Assembly: GCA_036898135.1 (NCBI GenBank)
Contig: CM072522.1
Span: 11,408,030 to 11,472,029 of the forward strand
Direction of reading: 5' to 3'
Length of the DNA: 64,000 nt
Origin: Oncomelania hupensis
Taxonomy: Eukaryota > Mollusca > Gastropoda > Littorinimorpha > Pomatiopsidae
In this document: one piece after another, positions 39,736 to 52,748 of the stretch
Layout of the letters: each line of letters starts with the position of its first letter
Position numbering within the stretch: the first letter of the stretch is position 1
The notes under the pieces: generated by a model
Databases searched by the model: none
Told to the model about the DNA's origin: nothing
Seen by the model: only the letters and a program-made list of their open reading frames with translations
Translations under genes and position numbers: made by a program

Positions 39736-42178
39736 TTCAATTCCTAAAAGGGCAGTAAACGCCGCAGATATCTGACCATGTGGAACTGCATTGCAGCCGC
39801 CTCTTGAGAGGAAAACAGAATTCCTTTTTCAGTGAGCATCTACCCAGCATTGAATAAAAAAAGAGATCAACAAACAGGAAAGAACACAGACACACTCAGA
39901 CAGAAATTCAAGCAGACAAACATAATGCAACCTATATATTTAAAGTTTCTAAACATCATGATTACTTCTTTATGTAAATTGTGGTGTTGGTCAAAACCTG
40001 CTAGTTTTTAACTAAGTGGTGTAGATCAAAATTTAGCACAGCTACCTATGTTCTTTTTGTGTGAATAACAATATAATGATTGTGCCTGCAACGTTTCAGG
40101 CAATTCTAAGATTTCATGATTTATTGTAATGTTAGTCTCAGATGGGAGTCAAAATTGCAATTTTTTTAGTCTTAAAAATGTTGCTAACTACCTGAAATTT
40201 AATTTTAAATTATAAAAATGTTCAAAATTTACTTACAAGGCACACTTCTACCTTATTGATGGTTGTCATGCTCAAATCTTCATTTTCTTTCCATCTGTAT
40301 TACTTTTCTCTCAAGTTTGCCACCCTTCAATTAAGAAATTATGCTCAACTTCAAAAGTAGCACCGTGTGATATACTTTTTTTTTTGCATTTTATATATTC
40401 TCGGGATGTTTGCTTTAAAATAAGCCTTATTTTTTAAAAATTCAATCCACTTTGATTTGAACGTACTCATCTCGCACAGATTTGCAAACCTTGGGATTTT
40501 TTTCTTTTTGGGTTGAGAGTACATGGACTAACAAAGTTCACTCTGATTCCTGACTATTTAAAAGTATTTCTAGATATTATCTCTCTGGAACCCAAACTCT
40601 CCAAACTTCATAGTCCAGTATGAATGAACAGGAGTTAAAATATGCAGAGACAAGGATGTAGAGTGAGCAGATTATATGAAGAAATTGACTGAGTGACATA
40701 TGGGCTGGGTGCAAGCCAATATACAATCAATGCAAAACTTCCTTTCAATATTATTTGTCAATCCAAGGTAATGTCACATACAAATATCGAAAATAATAAA
40801 TATCACATTGAACTTAATATGACTTTGGATGATACTTACAAAAAAGTGCGTCTAATAATACAATACTCATCAATCCAAAATATGAACAGCCGTGAACATG
40901 AAACATTCAACTTATGCCTTATGGCTGTCAAAGACAAGGAAATGAAAAATTGTATTCCAAAATCGTATTACATTATTTGTCAAACCAGAGAAATAAATCC
41001 AGAACAAAGTCAAATATCATCCAGCTGTAGATGATATACAAATTCAATGCATATAGATATATATATATATATATGAAATTAAATAGTTATTGGATAGTCA
41101 TAGCCACATTAACATAATGTATGTTTTGAAGAATAGATGACCGCAGATATTACACATAATAATGCAAAATTCACTGGAAATTATTTTGTTTCTAACAAAT
41201 TTACCCAATAGTAATTGATAAACTTGTACCTTCTGTATATATATGACTGACATTCAATTCCTAGTGAAGTCCAACTTATAGCAAATTTATTATTTAGGCC
41301 TGATTTTGCATCTGTGGTTTTGCAGTTTTAAACCCTCCAAATTAATTAATTTTAATACAATGAATGTTTGAACAAAGAGTTGTTCTTACAGTGCTTGAAC
41401 CACTGAAGATTCAGTAATTGTGCATGGAGTTAGTACGTAGACGTATCACACTTTAGGGTAGGGTTAGTATATAACAATTATCACCAGTTAAAGGTTATTA
41501 CGACACAAATCGTTACTGTAAAACAAATACAGTTACCCAATTCTCCACAATTACGTGCAAAATGTTAGGTGCTGTACTTAATGGTCGAGCATCAATGATC
41601 AAGCCTACTTAGGGAAAAGGAACGTAAATTAACAGCTTCAGTTTCCTTTACACAACGTAATCCAACAAATCCTGTCACATTATCCAATGCTATTCATCAC
41701 AATATTATACAGTAAAAGTTTCAATTACTGAATTAGCTATCCAAACAAAGAAAGTTTTTCTGCTTCATTCTATTCACACTGTCATCAAGCATAATGCAAC
41801 GCAAATTTATTGTTACATTCTTTGAAACATTCATCCATTTATTTTTAGGAGTTAAAAATATATATACCTCACTTAACATTCCTATTAATGCTTTAATCTC
41901 AAGGTTCTGCCGAAGGACTAAGCCTTGTTATTCAATAAGTTACAAACAAAAGAATATCTATACAGTTGACAATGACATCTCAATACTAATAGTAATACAA
42001 ACAGTAGGTAACATCTGTCTGTTATGCTTGACCACTGGACGCTCCATACTGTGAACAACGGCTAGAGAAACAGGACACGGCTAGAGAAACAGGACACGGA
42101 TAAAACTGGCTGAGTACATAAAAAGAGAAGGAATAGTATCTGTCAGAGTAGACTTAAAAAACCTCTCTACCATTTTAC
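39736..42178. other. AT-rich stretch, nothing recognised
   Basis: It includes a 113-codon reading frame (40693-41034, plus) with no recognisable domain and a (TA)n run near 41054-41074. A 19-bp tandem (CTAGAGAAACAGGACACGG) is present twice at about 42062-42100. Confidence 0.5.
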
Positions 42179-42229
42179 CTGCTGCTTATGCATGTCTTTT
42201 TCTAATTTTTCTGTCTTTGTTTTCGTCTT
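42179..42229 (-). CDS. candidate small coding exon, possibly PK 5' exon
   Basis: The minus strand shows GTGTTTCAG|, 51 bases encoding KTKTKTEKLEKDMHKQQ, then CAG|GTAAAA. It is in phase 0 at both ends, so it could join exon 1b and supply an upstream in-frame Met. There is no homology evidence; it may be chance. Confidence 0.3.
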
Positions 42230-43266
42230 CTGAAACACAACATGCACAAAATATATACATAGATCTAAGATCATCATCATCATCATCACTGCACCCACTT
42301 TTAAGGCATTGACTATATTGTAGAAAACCTGCTTAAGAACAATACAGAACCAAAATTAAACATTTAACAAACCAAGCAAAACCAAAACAAAAAACCCCAT
42401 TACATGTATACATTAGACCAAAACAAAACATCCCTTAAAACAAAACAAAAAACAACAGACAAACATTTAGGACTGGCGTGACATCTCCCTGATAATGACA
42501 TCCAACATTCACCCCTCACCCCCCTCAAAACCAACCTGTCTCTCTCTCACACACAAGCACTGATCTGTTTAGACCTTTAAATTCTGAACAATGTGCACAA
42601 AAGTTAATCAAAATCTTTATCAATAGGGTGCTTTTCTTGGCACAGGTCATACATTACACTACCAACAAAACCACACTTACAGTAAGTTACACAGTAGACA
42701 AAATGTCTATACACTGCTGCTACAATAATTGCTCACAGGGAAAAACAATTGATTATTGATCTAAACTGGGAATTTTTTTAAGCCTCTAGCTACTGATCTA
42801 AATTGGAAAGAAAATGTTTATTTTGGAATGAATACATACATGTATGAAAAGGCACATAGCTGTAAGAATGAACATCAACAACCTGTCTCTAGCACTATGT
42901 CTAGACATGACCCTGTCCTTTATTGTTTACATGTAAAAATCAAAAGCAAGCTCTAGCACTTCAAACTAGTTCAGCTTCAAGTAACTTTTAATATATATTA
43001 CATTTCAATTAATACTTGCATCTAAATTATTAAACTTTAAACAAGATTTGCAACGAATGTTACATTTCGAACATCTGCATCTTTTGGAAACTTATTTATG
43101 GCTCATGATAAAATTGAGCATCACAGCACTGCACACAGTTTGATGACAACACTCACTGCCGCAACGTTCATGCCTCCAACTTTCTTACTATTCCATCGCC
43201 TGGGTGGCAAACTCATCCCCAGAAATCACTGGAAGTGGACCAACAATATTTTCCTTCAACAACTAA
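42230..43266. other. no feature recognised
   Basis: A-rich and CAAAA-rich stretches; no gene seen. Confidence 0.5.
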
Positions 43267-43392
43267 AAGGGCAAAGCTCATAAAACTCACATGCTCCTTA
43301 TGAAAATTGCAATATTTAATATGAAAACGAGTCATTAAAATGTGACTTCGATCTTTCCATGCTCTTGGCCTTGAGATGACCTTGACCTCCAG
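43267..43392 (+). repeat. R1 repeat copy 6 (5' end only)
   Basis: It starts GGGCAAAGCTCATAAAACTC and stops after GATGACCTTGACCTCC. Confidence 0.75.
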
Positions 43393-44568
43393 AAGTCCCT
43401 TGTTTTTTTCAAGCTTAAATAAGTGCAGTCGAATCCAGATTCCATTCTTTCCATTAACAATATATCTGATGCTGTCTCAAAAGGTGACCAAAAGGAAGCA
43501 TGCAGTCTTTGAACCATAAAAAAAAATATTTCGGTCATGTATTAAAGCTTTTTCTTTGCATTTATAAAAAAGCAATATAACTAGGTACTAACATATATCA
43601 ACATTACACACACAAAGGTTGAAAGAAGTTTTTTATTGCTATTTTTCCACTAAAAATTGACAAAATTTTGTTGGCGCGAATGTGACATTCTGTGTGACCT
43701 GAAAAAACTCCATCTCCTTTTCAATAAAATTGAGTGAAACAAATGAACTTTTTATGTTTGATGTGTTGCATTAATGTTAATTTTTAACTTTAAATGTCTT
43801 TCAGCTTTGCAAAACATTTTTATTTATGTTTAGGGGGTTTGTAAAAATGACGTGATCGGTCGTGACGTACTTTGTCTCAACGTTGCTTGCCTTTCTTCTT
43901 AGATAGCTAAACATCCATGCTGATTAAATAAGAAAAAAAAATCATTGACAGATTAAACATTACTTATCCTCACTAATTTATGTTTTTTTGTAGGAAAATA
44001 ATAATTCTTTCATAGTAAATTTATCGTAAATTGAACGTAAGTAATTTCTTTGTCTTTCGGTAACCATCATTTCCAATCCGAAAATTTAACAAATTGATGA
44101 CGATTAGTACCTTTTCACACGGAAATAGTTACAGCGAAAGTCACTTGAGATTTCCGATCCAAAGTTTTCATTCCAAGATGGTTGCTTTGAAAAGACCAGG
44201 TTGGTGTTTCTCTATCGATTTTGTTTTTTTCCTTGTCACAACCGACCACATGTTACGACCAATCAAAGAGTCTATCAATATTGTAAGAAAATATTTTTAT
44301 CTTAACATAAACTGGTTTATTCTATGTTAAAAATTAAATTACAGATGCTATTTTTCATTTTTCGCACTTGATGCACTGATGAAAACACGTGCTTTTAAAT
44401 TTGCTTTCGTTGTTTACTTTTAGTGATAAAAGACGAAGTGATTCCTTGACTGCTTTGTTTTGCAGAGTTTATTTAAATCTTTCTTGTGCTATATGCAAAT
44501 GAGTAAATATGCCATTCACCTTTTTTGTGTTCTACTCAAATTTACTTTTTTAAAATTCTACTAGTTAA

Positions 44569-45210
44569 TCATGATTTCAGTGTTCATTGGATGTGACATG
44601 TCGGTTGTGACAACTTTGTCTTTACTAAAGACAAAGTTGTCACAACCGACTTTAGACAAAAAAAAGAGTATATGGATGGTAAATGCTTATTAAAATATAT
44701 TTTATTCATTTATAGTAAAATATCTTATTTCTTGAGATGTAAACTGGCAAATAAACTATGGATGGTATTTATTAAAGTTGTTTTGATTGTTTTCTTGAAA
44801 AAATATACTTCATGGTTTGGTCGCGTGCGACAGGACAACATTTTCACTTTACCCTTTTATACTGATAATGATGTACTTGAAATAAATTTATACATTTTCT
44901 TTAAAAGCATTGTCCTTTTTTGTTTACTTTTTTATGCTGCAATTACTTTTTTCTTCCATGACCATCTTTTACAAGTAAATTCATGATTTCAGTGTTCATT
45001 GGTTGTGACGTGTCGGTTGTGACAAAGACAAAATATATAAATATAGGGATGGTACATGCTTATTAAAATAGAACTGAGTAATTTATAGTAAAATATCTTA
45101 TTTCTTGAGATGTAAACTGGCAAATAAACTATGGATGGTATTTATTAAAGTTGTTTTGATTGTTTTCTTGAAAAAATAAACTTCATGGTTTGGTCGCGTG
45201 TGACAGGACA
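44569..45210. repeat. direct duplication of a ~270-bp unit, 412 bp apart
   Basis: 44569-44840 and 44981-45210 share CATGATTTCAGTGTTCATTG at the start and TGGTTTGGTCGCGTG near the end. Identical stretches such as GTAAACTGGCAAATAAACTA lie between. The first unit carries the palindrome; the second lacks its right arm. Confidence 0.85.
44600..44650. repeat. 51-bp palindrome (25-bp arms, 1-bp centre)
   Basis: The left arm begins GTCGGTTGTGACAACTTTGT and the right arm is its exact reverse complement, separated by a single C at 44625. Confidence 0.92.
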
Positions 45211-45566
45211 AAGTTATCATTTCAAAATTTTGTACTGGTAAATGCTTTATACTAAAAGTAAATTAATACTTTTTCTTCAATAGTAATATGCTTACTTGGG
45301 CTGTGTTTGGAAATTGCTTAGCTGTTATTTTCTTTAATTTATTAAAAATTTTCTTTTGTCCACTGTCACACGCGACACATGCCACCTTCACCCCTATTAC
45401 CAAGCATATCTCTGTAAACAGAAAAGACATTTTGTTTAAAATGTTATTTTTATGAAATTTAAGCTTAAGACCACACATTAACATCAAAACTGCAAGTCTC
45501 AGTCACTTTTCAATTTTTTGCTGCAATGTCACATTTCTAGGTTGACCTTTTGAGACAGCATCATCT

Positions 45567-46680
45567 CTCAAGATTAATTGCTAAATAATTCACAAATAGT
45601 TCAAATGTTTTAGCGAACAGCATAAACACTAATACACACAGACATTGTACTGTAGTTGTCTGTCAATTTGTTGGTGGTCTCTGTGCTGAAATATTCCTTT
45701 TTTTTATTATAGCATTTGTACATGTCCATACATTGTAAACTGAGAACTGACTTTACTAACCAAATAGTACCACAAAGGAGGGACAACATTTATTAGAACA
45801 ATGGGTAAGCAAAACAAGTGGCACACAAAGTACATAAGATAAATAAAATATTCTGACAATCGGAGGCAGTGGCACACCACCACTGAAATAAAATGTTCAA
45901 TTATTTACATCGCACAAATTCACATATTAATGTACAAAATTATGTTGACAAATGCACAAACACACACACTCACACACACTCTAAAACACACACAAAAGAA
46001 CACACAATCATTTCACACACAAAAATCTTGCATACAAAATGTGACATTTCATATATTCTGATGAACTCTTAATCATGTCAGAGTTGTACTGTAATACAAA
46101 AAGTAAGCCCTGTCCTGAACAGTATTATATATTCTACCTCAATACTTTCACTTCAGATCAAATTAAAGTAATTTTAGTAAGTGTATAATTTAATTATGAA
46201 ATGCAGCAGCCATGCCTAGTTCTCAGTGACTGTGATGCATGCCCATATTTGCCTAAGCAACAGTCTAGTGGCCCACAACTTCCGTGAACCTCCTATGAAC
46301 TTCTGCATTAGTAACAACTGAGCATAGCAGCATTACTTTAGTAATAACAGATCAAGCATAGCAGTACCAACTCAGACCATCTGGCACAGCATCACATAAA
46401 AGCTGGGGAAAAGAAAACTAGGGAGATAAAAAGTGGACATCCAAGCCAAGGCCTAGCTTGTGCACTGGGATTTGAACCTGTCACAACTACTGAGCTTACC
46501 TCGGACATTGAGCGCTGGGAGCCTGGAAGGCTGTTCCAAGGTGTCAGAGACATTCTTATGTTCTATGACAACCAGCCACACTCTTACAGCACTTGACGAG
46601 ATCTTTCACAATTCAAATGTACACTTGATAAGCTCTAAATTGGTGAATTTAACAATCTGAATCAATAATTTAAAAAGAGA
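45567..46680. other. no feature recognised
   Basis: A short (CA)n-rich area lies at about 45955-46020. Otherwise unremarkable AT-rich DNA. Confidence 0.5.
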
Positions 46681-46689
46681 AGTAAAACT

Positions 46690-47420
46690 ATGACTATGAG
46701 GCAATTACATTTATTTATTTAACTTGTTGTATAGCAACCTTATAACTTATTATTCTCGATGCAGCAAAAAAGCTATGTTCTAATTATTCTGAAAGGTGTA
46801 AAATTCTGATGTCAGTAAAAATACTCTTGATGTAGTTTTAAAAAAAAAAACATTCTGAAGAGTGATGGAAGCTACTTTCAATGAAGTAAAACTATGGTAT
46901 AATTATAATAATTGAAAGAAGAAATAGTCTGATGCAGTTACTCTCCATTAAGTCAAAATATCTGATGCAGTTACTCTGGATAACGTAAAACTATTGTGTA
47001 ATTACCTACTCTTGATGTAGTTAACAAAACAAAAAAAAACAACACATTCTGATGAGTGATGGAAGCTACTGTCAATAAAGTAAAACCATGGTATAATAAT
47101 TGAAAGAAGAAATAGTCTCATATGATGCAGTTACTCTCCATGAAATCAAAATATCTGATGCAGTTACTCTTGATGATGTAAAACTATTGTGTAATTACTC
47201 TGAAAGTAAAAATCTGATGCAGTTACTCTTGAAGAGTAAAACTATGGCATAAAGGCTCTGACAGAAGTAAAATTCTAAAATAGTAACTTTTCAGAAGTAA
47301 CAAAATGATTGTGTCACTCTTAAGTCTGCCATAAAACTGACAAAATTATTCTGAAGAAAATAAAGATATGAAATTATTGTTCCTCCTAATGAAGTAAAAA
47401 TCTTATGCTTTACTTGTAAA
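46690..47420. repeat. degenerate higher-order tandem repeat
   Basis: A ~35-bp word (CTGATGCAGTTACTCT ... GTAAAACTAT) recurs many times. A larger unit of about 190 bp is repeated, starting at about 46852 and 47045 (both GAGTGATGGAAGCTACT). Confidence 0.8.
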
Positions 47421-49083
47421 GCAAATATCTGACTTTTGTTGACTTTTACTACACATGCAGTGAAACTGATGATAAAACTAAAGCAACAAGTCCTCTTAGA
47501 AGACAAAATAACCTAACAAAACAGCATTTGAGTAGAAAAATATTCAATCTGTGTCCACTGAGTGAAATGTCAGCAACAATGTCACCAGTCACCTTATCAA
47601 ATTATCCTACTAGCATTGCTCTTTTGCTAACAAGGGTATTACGCTACAAATAATTGTTGATACAACTACAAGCCAAACAAGGTCAAATGATATCCCTCAT
47701 TACCATTTCCAAAAATTATTATACTGACAATATAAGGAAATACAATTAAATGTTATGTCTTAACACGTTACACACCGCTGCTGACAATATATACACATTT
47801 CACAAGTAACTGATCTTGAATTGCCCTTCCACGTTTCACAACTTAATACAACTATGCCAAGTAATCAACCTAGTTGATCAAAGTAATATGTTGGTACAGG
47901 TACTTGTCCCAAAGTCTATAGTAGCTTATAATTACACATACACCACAAACTCAATGTTCAACACTGGTGCTGATCAAAGATCAATGTCAATACAAAGTAG
48001 TGTTCAGTCAAATATCGCAGTAGCTGCATACAGTATCATGTATGCCACTATCAAGTCGCTATTCTTCATGTACAGAGACAATGTCCCTGACCTGAGCAAA
48101 CATGAGGTACTAGGTGTCCATAAATAACTGACCCCAACAAACTTGTCACAATGGATTATACCAAAGACTAATTCAAAATATACCATTATCTCATCATGTA
48201 GTAATAAAATGGACTCAACCATAACACACCTGCTTGTTTTTTCAAGCAAAGATTACACCGGCCTACAATAAAGTCAAAACAAATGTTCTACCTGTGAAAG
48301 CAACGTCACTGATAATGATTAAAAAATATACACTCAAATGAATGTATTCAATACACGTTCAGCTGAAGAACTCACTCATCTACTAGGTACTTCCAACCTT
48401 ACCTACTTCTGAGTTCTGCTTAAATTTATAAACAGATTTGGTAATTTCAACCTATGGATTCATTAAAAGTTAAGCAAAATCTACATCTACTCGTGACACA
48501 ATGACAATTCGCGTAATTCAGCATATAAATGAACTCTGAGAATTCCAAACTACTTCTGGTCAAAATGTTATTAACTCCATTTCACCTCATGAACTGGTTT
48601 GGTACTACCACTATACTGTAAAATTTGCAAACAAATTTGCTCATATATACATCACGCACCTAAATAACACCCCCCAAAAAAGATATGGCAATATCATAAT
48701 CACGAAACAAAGTACACACAGCTGAACTGAATGAGAGGTATGGCGCCACCCTCCTAGATTCCACCCTTTATCAACATAGCCAACATGCAGAAGGCTTACC
48801 CTACACTACACGATTAATGCAATGCTGATGGTGTCTGATAGCAGAAGGTGATGCAATAGTTAAGTGCATTTCTAGGGAGTACCAGTGGGCTGTTGTAAGA
48901 CCCCTAGTGACTTGCTAAGGACACCCACAATGCTAGGGGAACAAAGTTACAAGGTCACCGCTAGTGTTCAAAGAGACTAGGCAAGATTCTAGTTAGTTAA
49001 AATGCCCCAATTGGAAGGCTTTGTTTACTTTGGTGAAAATGGATTTACCCTAAAATTCATAATATTATTGCATTAAACAATGA
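47421..49083. other. no feature recognised
   Basis: AT-rich DNA; reading frames up to 103 codons have no motif. Confidence 0.5.
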
Positions 49084-49873
49084 CAGGCATGCTACTCTGA
49101 AAATTTAGTTTTCCCGGAAAATTTTGCAAGGATTAGCAGAGCCCCAAGAGCGAGCCTGAAAAGCAGGCGAGCCCTCTAGGGGGGTCCGGGGGCATGCTCC
49201 CCCGGAAAATACAAAAAAAAAGGTTAAAATCTGTGCAATCTGGCACATTCTGAGCACTTTTTGAGAGACAAAAAATCAATCAACAAAGACGAAAAAAACC
49301 AACACATTTTAGTTTAAACTATATTGAAATGACACTGGTAGGCCTATATGTCTTTTAACATTATTTTATTATAGTTCGTCATTTAGTTTAGTTTTCGACA
49401 CCTTTGTACCAGTCTCCTACCGTGTTTCTTATCACAATTTCGGTTCGAAACATTTTTAATGCTATGCTACCATTAGTAGTATTTATCATTACAAAAACGC
49501 TTCCATACATTATCAAACTTAAAAAAACAGAATCGTGCACAGAACTTGGTGAAGACAGTCAAAAATCAAACGGAAACAATTGGCCGCCTACGCTAAAACA
49601 CAGCGAATCACGTAAGAGAGAAGCAATCTGATTAGTGAGATAAATTTAGCTAGCCAATCACAACACCGCTTTGATATGATCGTTAAAATAGACTGTCATG
49701 GCGGTCTAGCAGACGAATCCCGCTGATATCGCCTACCGTGATAAGAACGCTGGTAATTCTTTCTTTTCGACACAGATTTTTTTAATAGTACTCCCGGAAA
49801 TTTTTCAAACACCTGGAAAGCCAAAAATCGATCTCCCGGAATTCCGGGAATTCCCGGAAAAGTAGCATGCCTG
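49084..49873. mobile_element. 790-bp hAT-like non-autonomous element
   Basis: CAGGCATGCTACT at the left and AGTAGCATGCCTG at the right are exact inverted repeats, with AATGA on both flanks (5 bp). CCCGGAA words occur inside both ends. A GC-rich hairpin tract (GGGGGTCCGGGGGCATGCTC) lies at about 49180-49205. Confidence 0.75.
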
Positions 49874-50239
49874 AATGATGAAGTGGGCTTTCATTGCTCA
49901 AACCAACTGCTGAAGTTTGAATTCTCCATTTCGGTTCTGACAAGGAGTGATTTCCCTTGCTTTAACGGTACATCAATACCATAGCAGTGTGTGACCTTTG
50001 GCCCTATTTCTGAGCGAACCAGGCCTTTGAAGAGCGTGTCTTTGGTGCCTGGAGTGAGGTAGTGTAGAGTCTATTTTATCAACCTAAAAGGGGAAACCTT
50101 AAAAGCAAGTAGGGAAGTGAGTGATTTTCATTGTGAAAGTGATTCCACACTACTTTCTTTTTGTGTGTTTGCCGCAAGGCGGCTTCATACGCCATGCACT
50201 AACGACCTACTACCAGTAGCTCGTATCAAACTACATTCT

Positions 50240-50476
50240 CAGTGCTTCAGATTGTTTTCAGACATCATAAGCCCAATGACCCATGGCCATGCAAAATGAT
50301 GGGTCAATTTTGAAAAAGATGGGTCATTGACAATCGAAGGTATTCGTATCGTATGTTCACCTAGTCCTTCTTGATTTTTATGACGCGCCAGGCTGGCGCA
50401 TTCACGTTGACTGTTACGCGCCATTCTGATAAAATATGTGCCAATGGCGCGGGCGCACCAACAATCTGAAGCACTG
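50240..50476. mobile_element. 237-bp MITE with 6-bp duplication
   Basis: CAGTGCTTCAGATTGTT and its reverse complement form the ends. CATTCT flanks both (50234-50239, 50477-50482). Internal GATGGGTCA and GGCGCG repeats resemble those in the element at 56831-57319. Confidence 0.85.
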
Positions 50477-50870
50477 CATTCTAAGTCTCAAAACAAGTGC
50501 AGATCCCCATTTTCACATCTAAAATGGTTGAGTAAGGTCCCTTTCGCAAAACGCATCATTTTGGATGTCATACAAGCAATGTAATAAACAAAATATAATT
50601 CAAAGTCCTTTTTCATGAAACCACTAAGAAAGTTTATGAACTTTCACTTTTGCATACTAATGAGAGCATAAACTGCAGATGTCATGGACAGAAAGTAGCG
50701 CAGGATCACTTTTATAACAAAAATCCCTCGCTTCTGAAGATCCCTAGTGTTTTTACAGATTCTATTTCTTACCGAGTTTGATAGATGCTATTTTTAGCTC
50801 CAGAATGTCGACTAACCTTTACTATTAACAGGAACAAAAACTAGGGAATCTATTCATTGAAAGAATACTA

Positions 50871-51777
50871 GAAGTGCAAATTCAATATGACTCACATGCT
50901 CTTTTTGGAATGTGCAATATTTAACATGAAAATGAGTGCCCAGAAAAAATCCAACATGAAATGGTACATTACAATTCAAAGTCTTTTTATGCTGTTGACC
51001 GTGAGATGACCTTGACCTCCGGCTCCAAATACACTCATTTACTATCAAATAAAGTACAGCAACAGTTTATCATGCCCACAAAGAAAAAAAAATCAGTGAC
51101 CTAAGGATGACATTGACCTTCATGTGACCTTTCATGAATGATCACATAACCCACTGTTGTTGCATACTATGGGTTAAATAAGCAGCCATTCCACTGTACG
51201 ATGCCGTATTTTATTGTTTATGTTTTTGCAAGGCCTAAAATGACCTTGACCCTCAAGATCAATGCAAAAACGGAACATCTCTAAATACAAGTTTGGACTT
51301 TTAATTCATAGTTTAGGGTCAAGGTCATTTCAAAGTATCTACACTAACCGACTTTGGACATCTCCAGTGACCTTGAGGTTGACTAAATTTGTACAGTATG
51401 TGTCTCATCCATATCTATCATGCACCAAAGAATCATAATCTCAATATTAGTAACATTGAAAAAAAATTGAAATTTGGTGAAAATGTTTCCTTTTTTAACT
51501 AACAATTGTTAACCCTGATGACAATGACCTTGCAGTGAAGTCATTCATTCATTGATCATTTATGAGGTCTGTTGGGTATGTACTATCTTACCAAGTTTGG
51601 TTGTGATAGTTGAAATAGGTTTTGAAATATTAATCCACTTGCATGTAATTTTTGGATTTTGTAGGACTCATGATCTTGCACCGATTTGCAAACACCTGGA
51701 AATACTTTCTGAGGGGGGAGGTTATGGAAGGGGGTGTGGGGAGTACATAGACTCACATTGCTATGCTGCTAGTAAAA
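50871..51777 (+). repeat. R1 repeat copy 7, near full-length
   Basis: It runs from AAATTCAATATGACTCACAT to ACTCACATTGCTATGCTGCT, with GTTTAGGGTCAAGGTCA and TGACCTTGACC words. Confidence 0.85.
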
Positions 51778-52028
51778 AAAAAACTATACTTTTGACAGAT
51801 TAATTTTTTAGGCAAGTTTTTCTTTTCGGTGGGGCAAAACTCACTGTGACTGTTAAAATGATCTGCCGAGGGGGTTGGTCAAAGTGGGTCCCTTTAAACG
51901 AGGGACCTCTCGGAGGTAGTTTGCAGGCAAGTCAAGACTATTGTACGAATTCAGTTGGCTGATAAAAATTGTGTTCACTGCAGCCGTTTGTTCCACAATT
52001 AGAAAAAAAAGTACTCCTCAGAGCTAAA

Positions 52029-52320
52029 TGGGGTGTCGGATAGCGCAGTGGTTGGAGCACTCGCTACTGTGTCACAAGTTAAGCACCGTCCAGTGCGGTT
52101 AGCACTTGGATGGGTGACCGCAAAAACGTGAAGCGACAAATAACAACGCCCCCAGTTGACTCAACTGTGACCGAGTACCTACTCTCCTAAGGGTGGAGAA
52201 GGTAAAGCAGCGAGGGAGAGAGATGGGCATCACCCTCATTACGCTGGCCCAGGATAAGTGTGATCTCCAACAACACGCTCCCCTACTGCCACAAGGCTAT
52301 GGGACCACATTTACCCACCA
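52029..52320 (+). mobile_element. SINE with tRNA-like and 5S rRNA-like head
   Basis: 52030-52068 reads GATAGCGCAGTGGTTGGAGC, a tRNA A-box type start. 52076-52121 reads AAGTTAAGCACC, then GCGGTTAGCACTTGGATGGG, then TGACCGC, which follows the 5S rRNA internal promoter. It is not a functional 5S or tRNA gene because neither is complete. The body after it has no gene; the 3' end is uncertain. Confidence 0.75.
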
Positions 52321-52748
52321 CCACCAAAGCTAATTTAGTCATCTTTCCACATGCGTTCATAGTTTTAATCGCTGCAGTTTCAGCAGATTTGCTTCGTTCC
52401 AATACGATGCGCATGGAGGCTGCCATATTGGTATTACAATCACAGGTACTTGATTTACCTTCTTTCCACCTAGATCCCGATGGTGGGTCGATGTCTGAAT
52501 GATGTCTGACCATCACTTACTTTGCCTTGGTGTGCCACTACACTAGTCACTAGCTCATTGAAACACAACCCATAAAACTGGCATCTACTATTGTAGCTTC
52601 AGTGATCTGCACGCTTCCCGGCAACTGCTGTCCAATATTGCAGCTCCACCCCTATGTTAAGTGCAGTTATTTTCAAGTCTGATTCAGCCACTTCTTTTTA
52701 TTTTTAAAATCCTGCTATAACTAAGTCCCGGCCATTCTTTGCTTTTAA

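Larger units (their letters stand above)
43468..45562. mobile_element. 2.1-kb element with 18-bp terminal inverted repeats
   Basis: GATGCTGTCTCAAAAGGT is at the left end, and its exact reverse complement at the right end. ATCT flanks both sides (43464-43467, 45563-45566), a possible 4-bp duplication. Inside are several copies of TCGGTTGTGAC, a 51-bp palindrome (44600-44650) and a ~270-bp direct duplication. No transposase is recognised; the superfamily is unknown. Confidence 0.7.

Noticed and set aside
40693..41034. 113-codon plus-strand reading frame
   Set aside because: AT-rich, no domain, no splice context or repeat match that I can recognise; likely chance.
46690..47420. CRISPR-like array
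   Set aside because: Repeats are degenerate, spacers are not unique, and the genome is animal.
52076..52121. 5S rRNA gene
   Set aside because: Only the internal promoter part is similar; the rest of a 5S gene is missing, so it is a SINE head.
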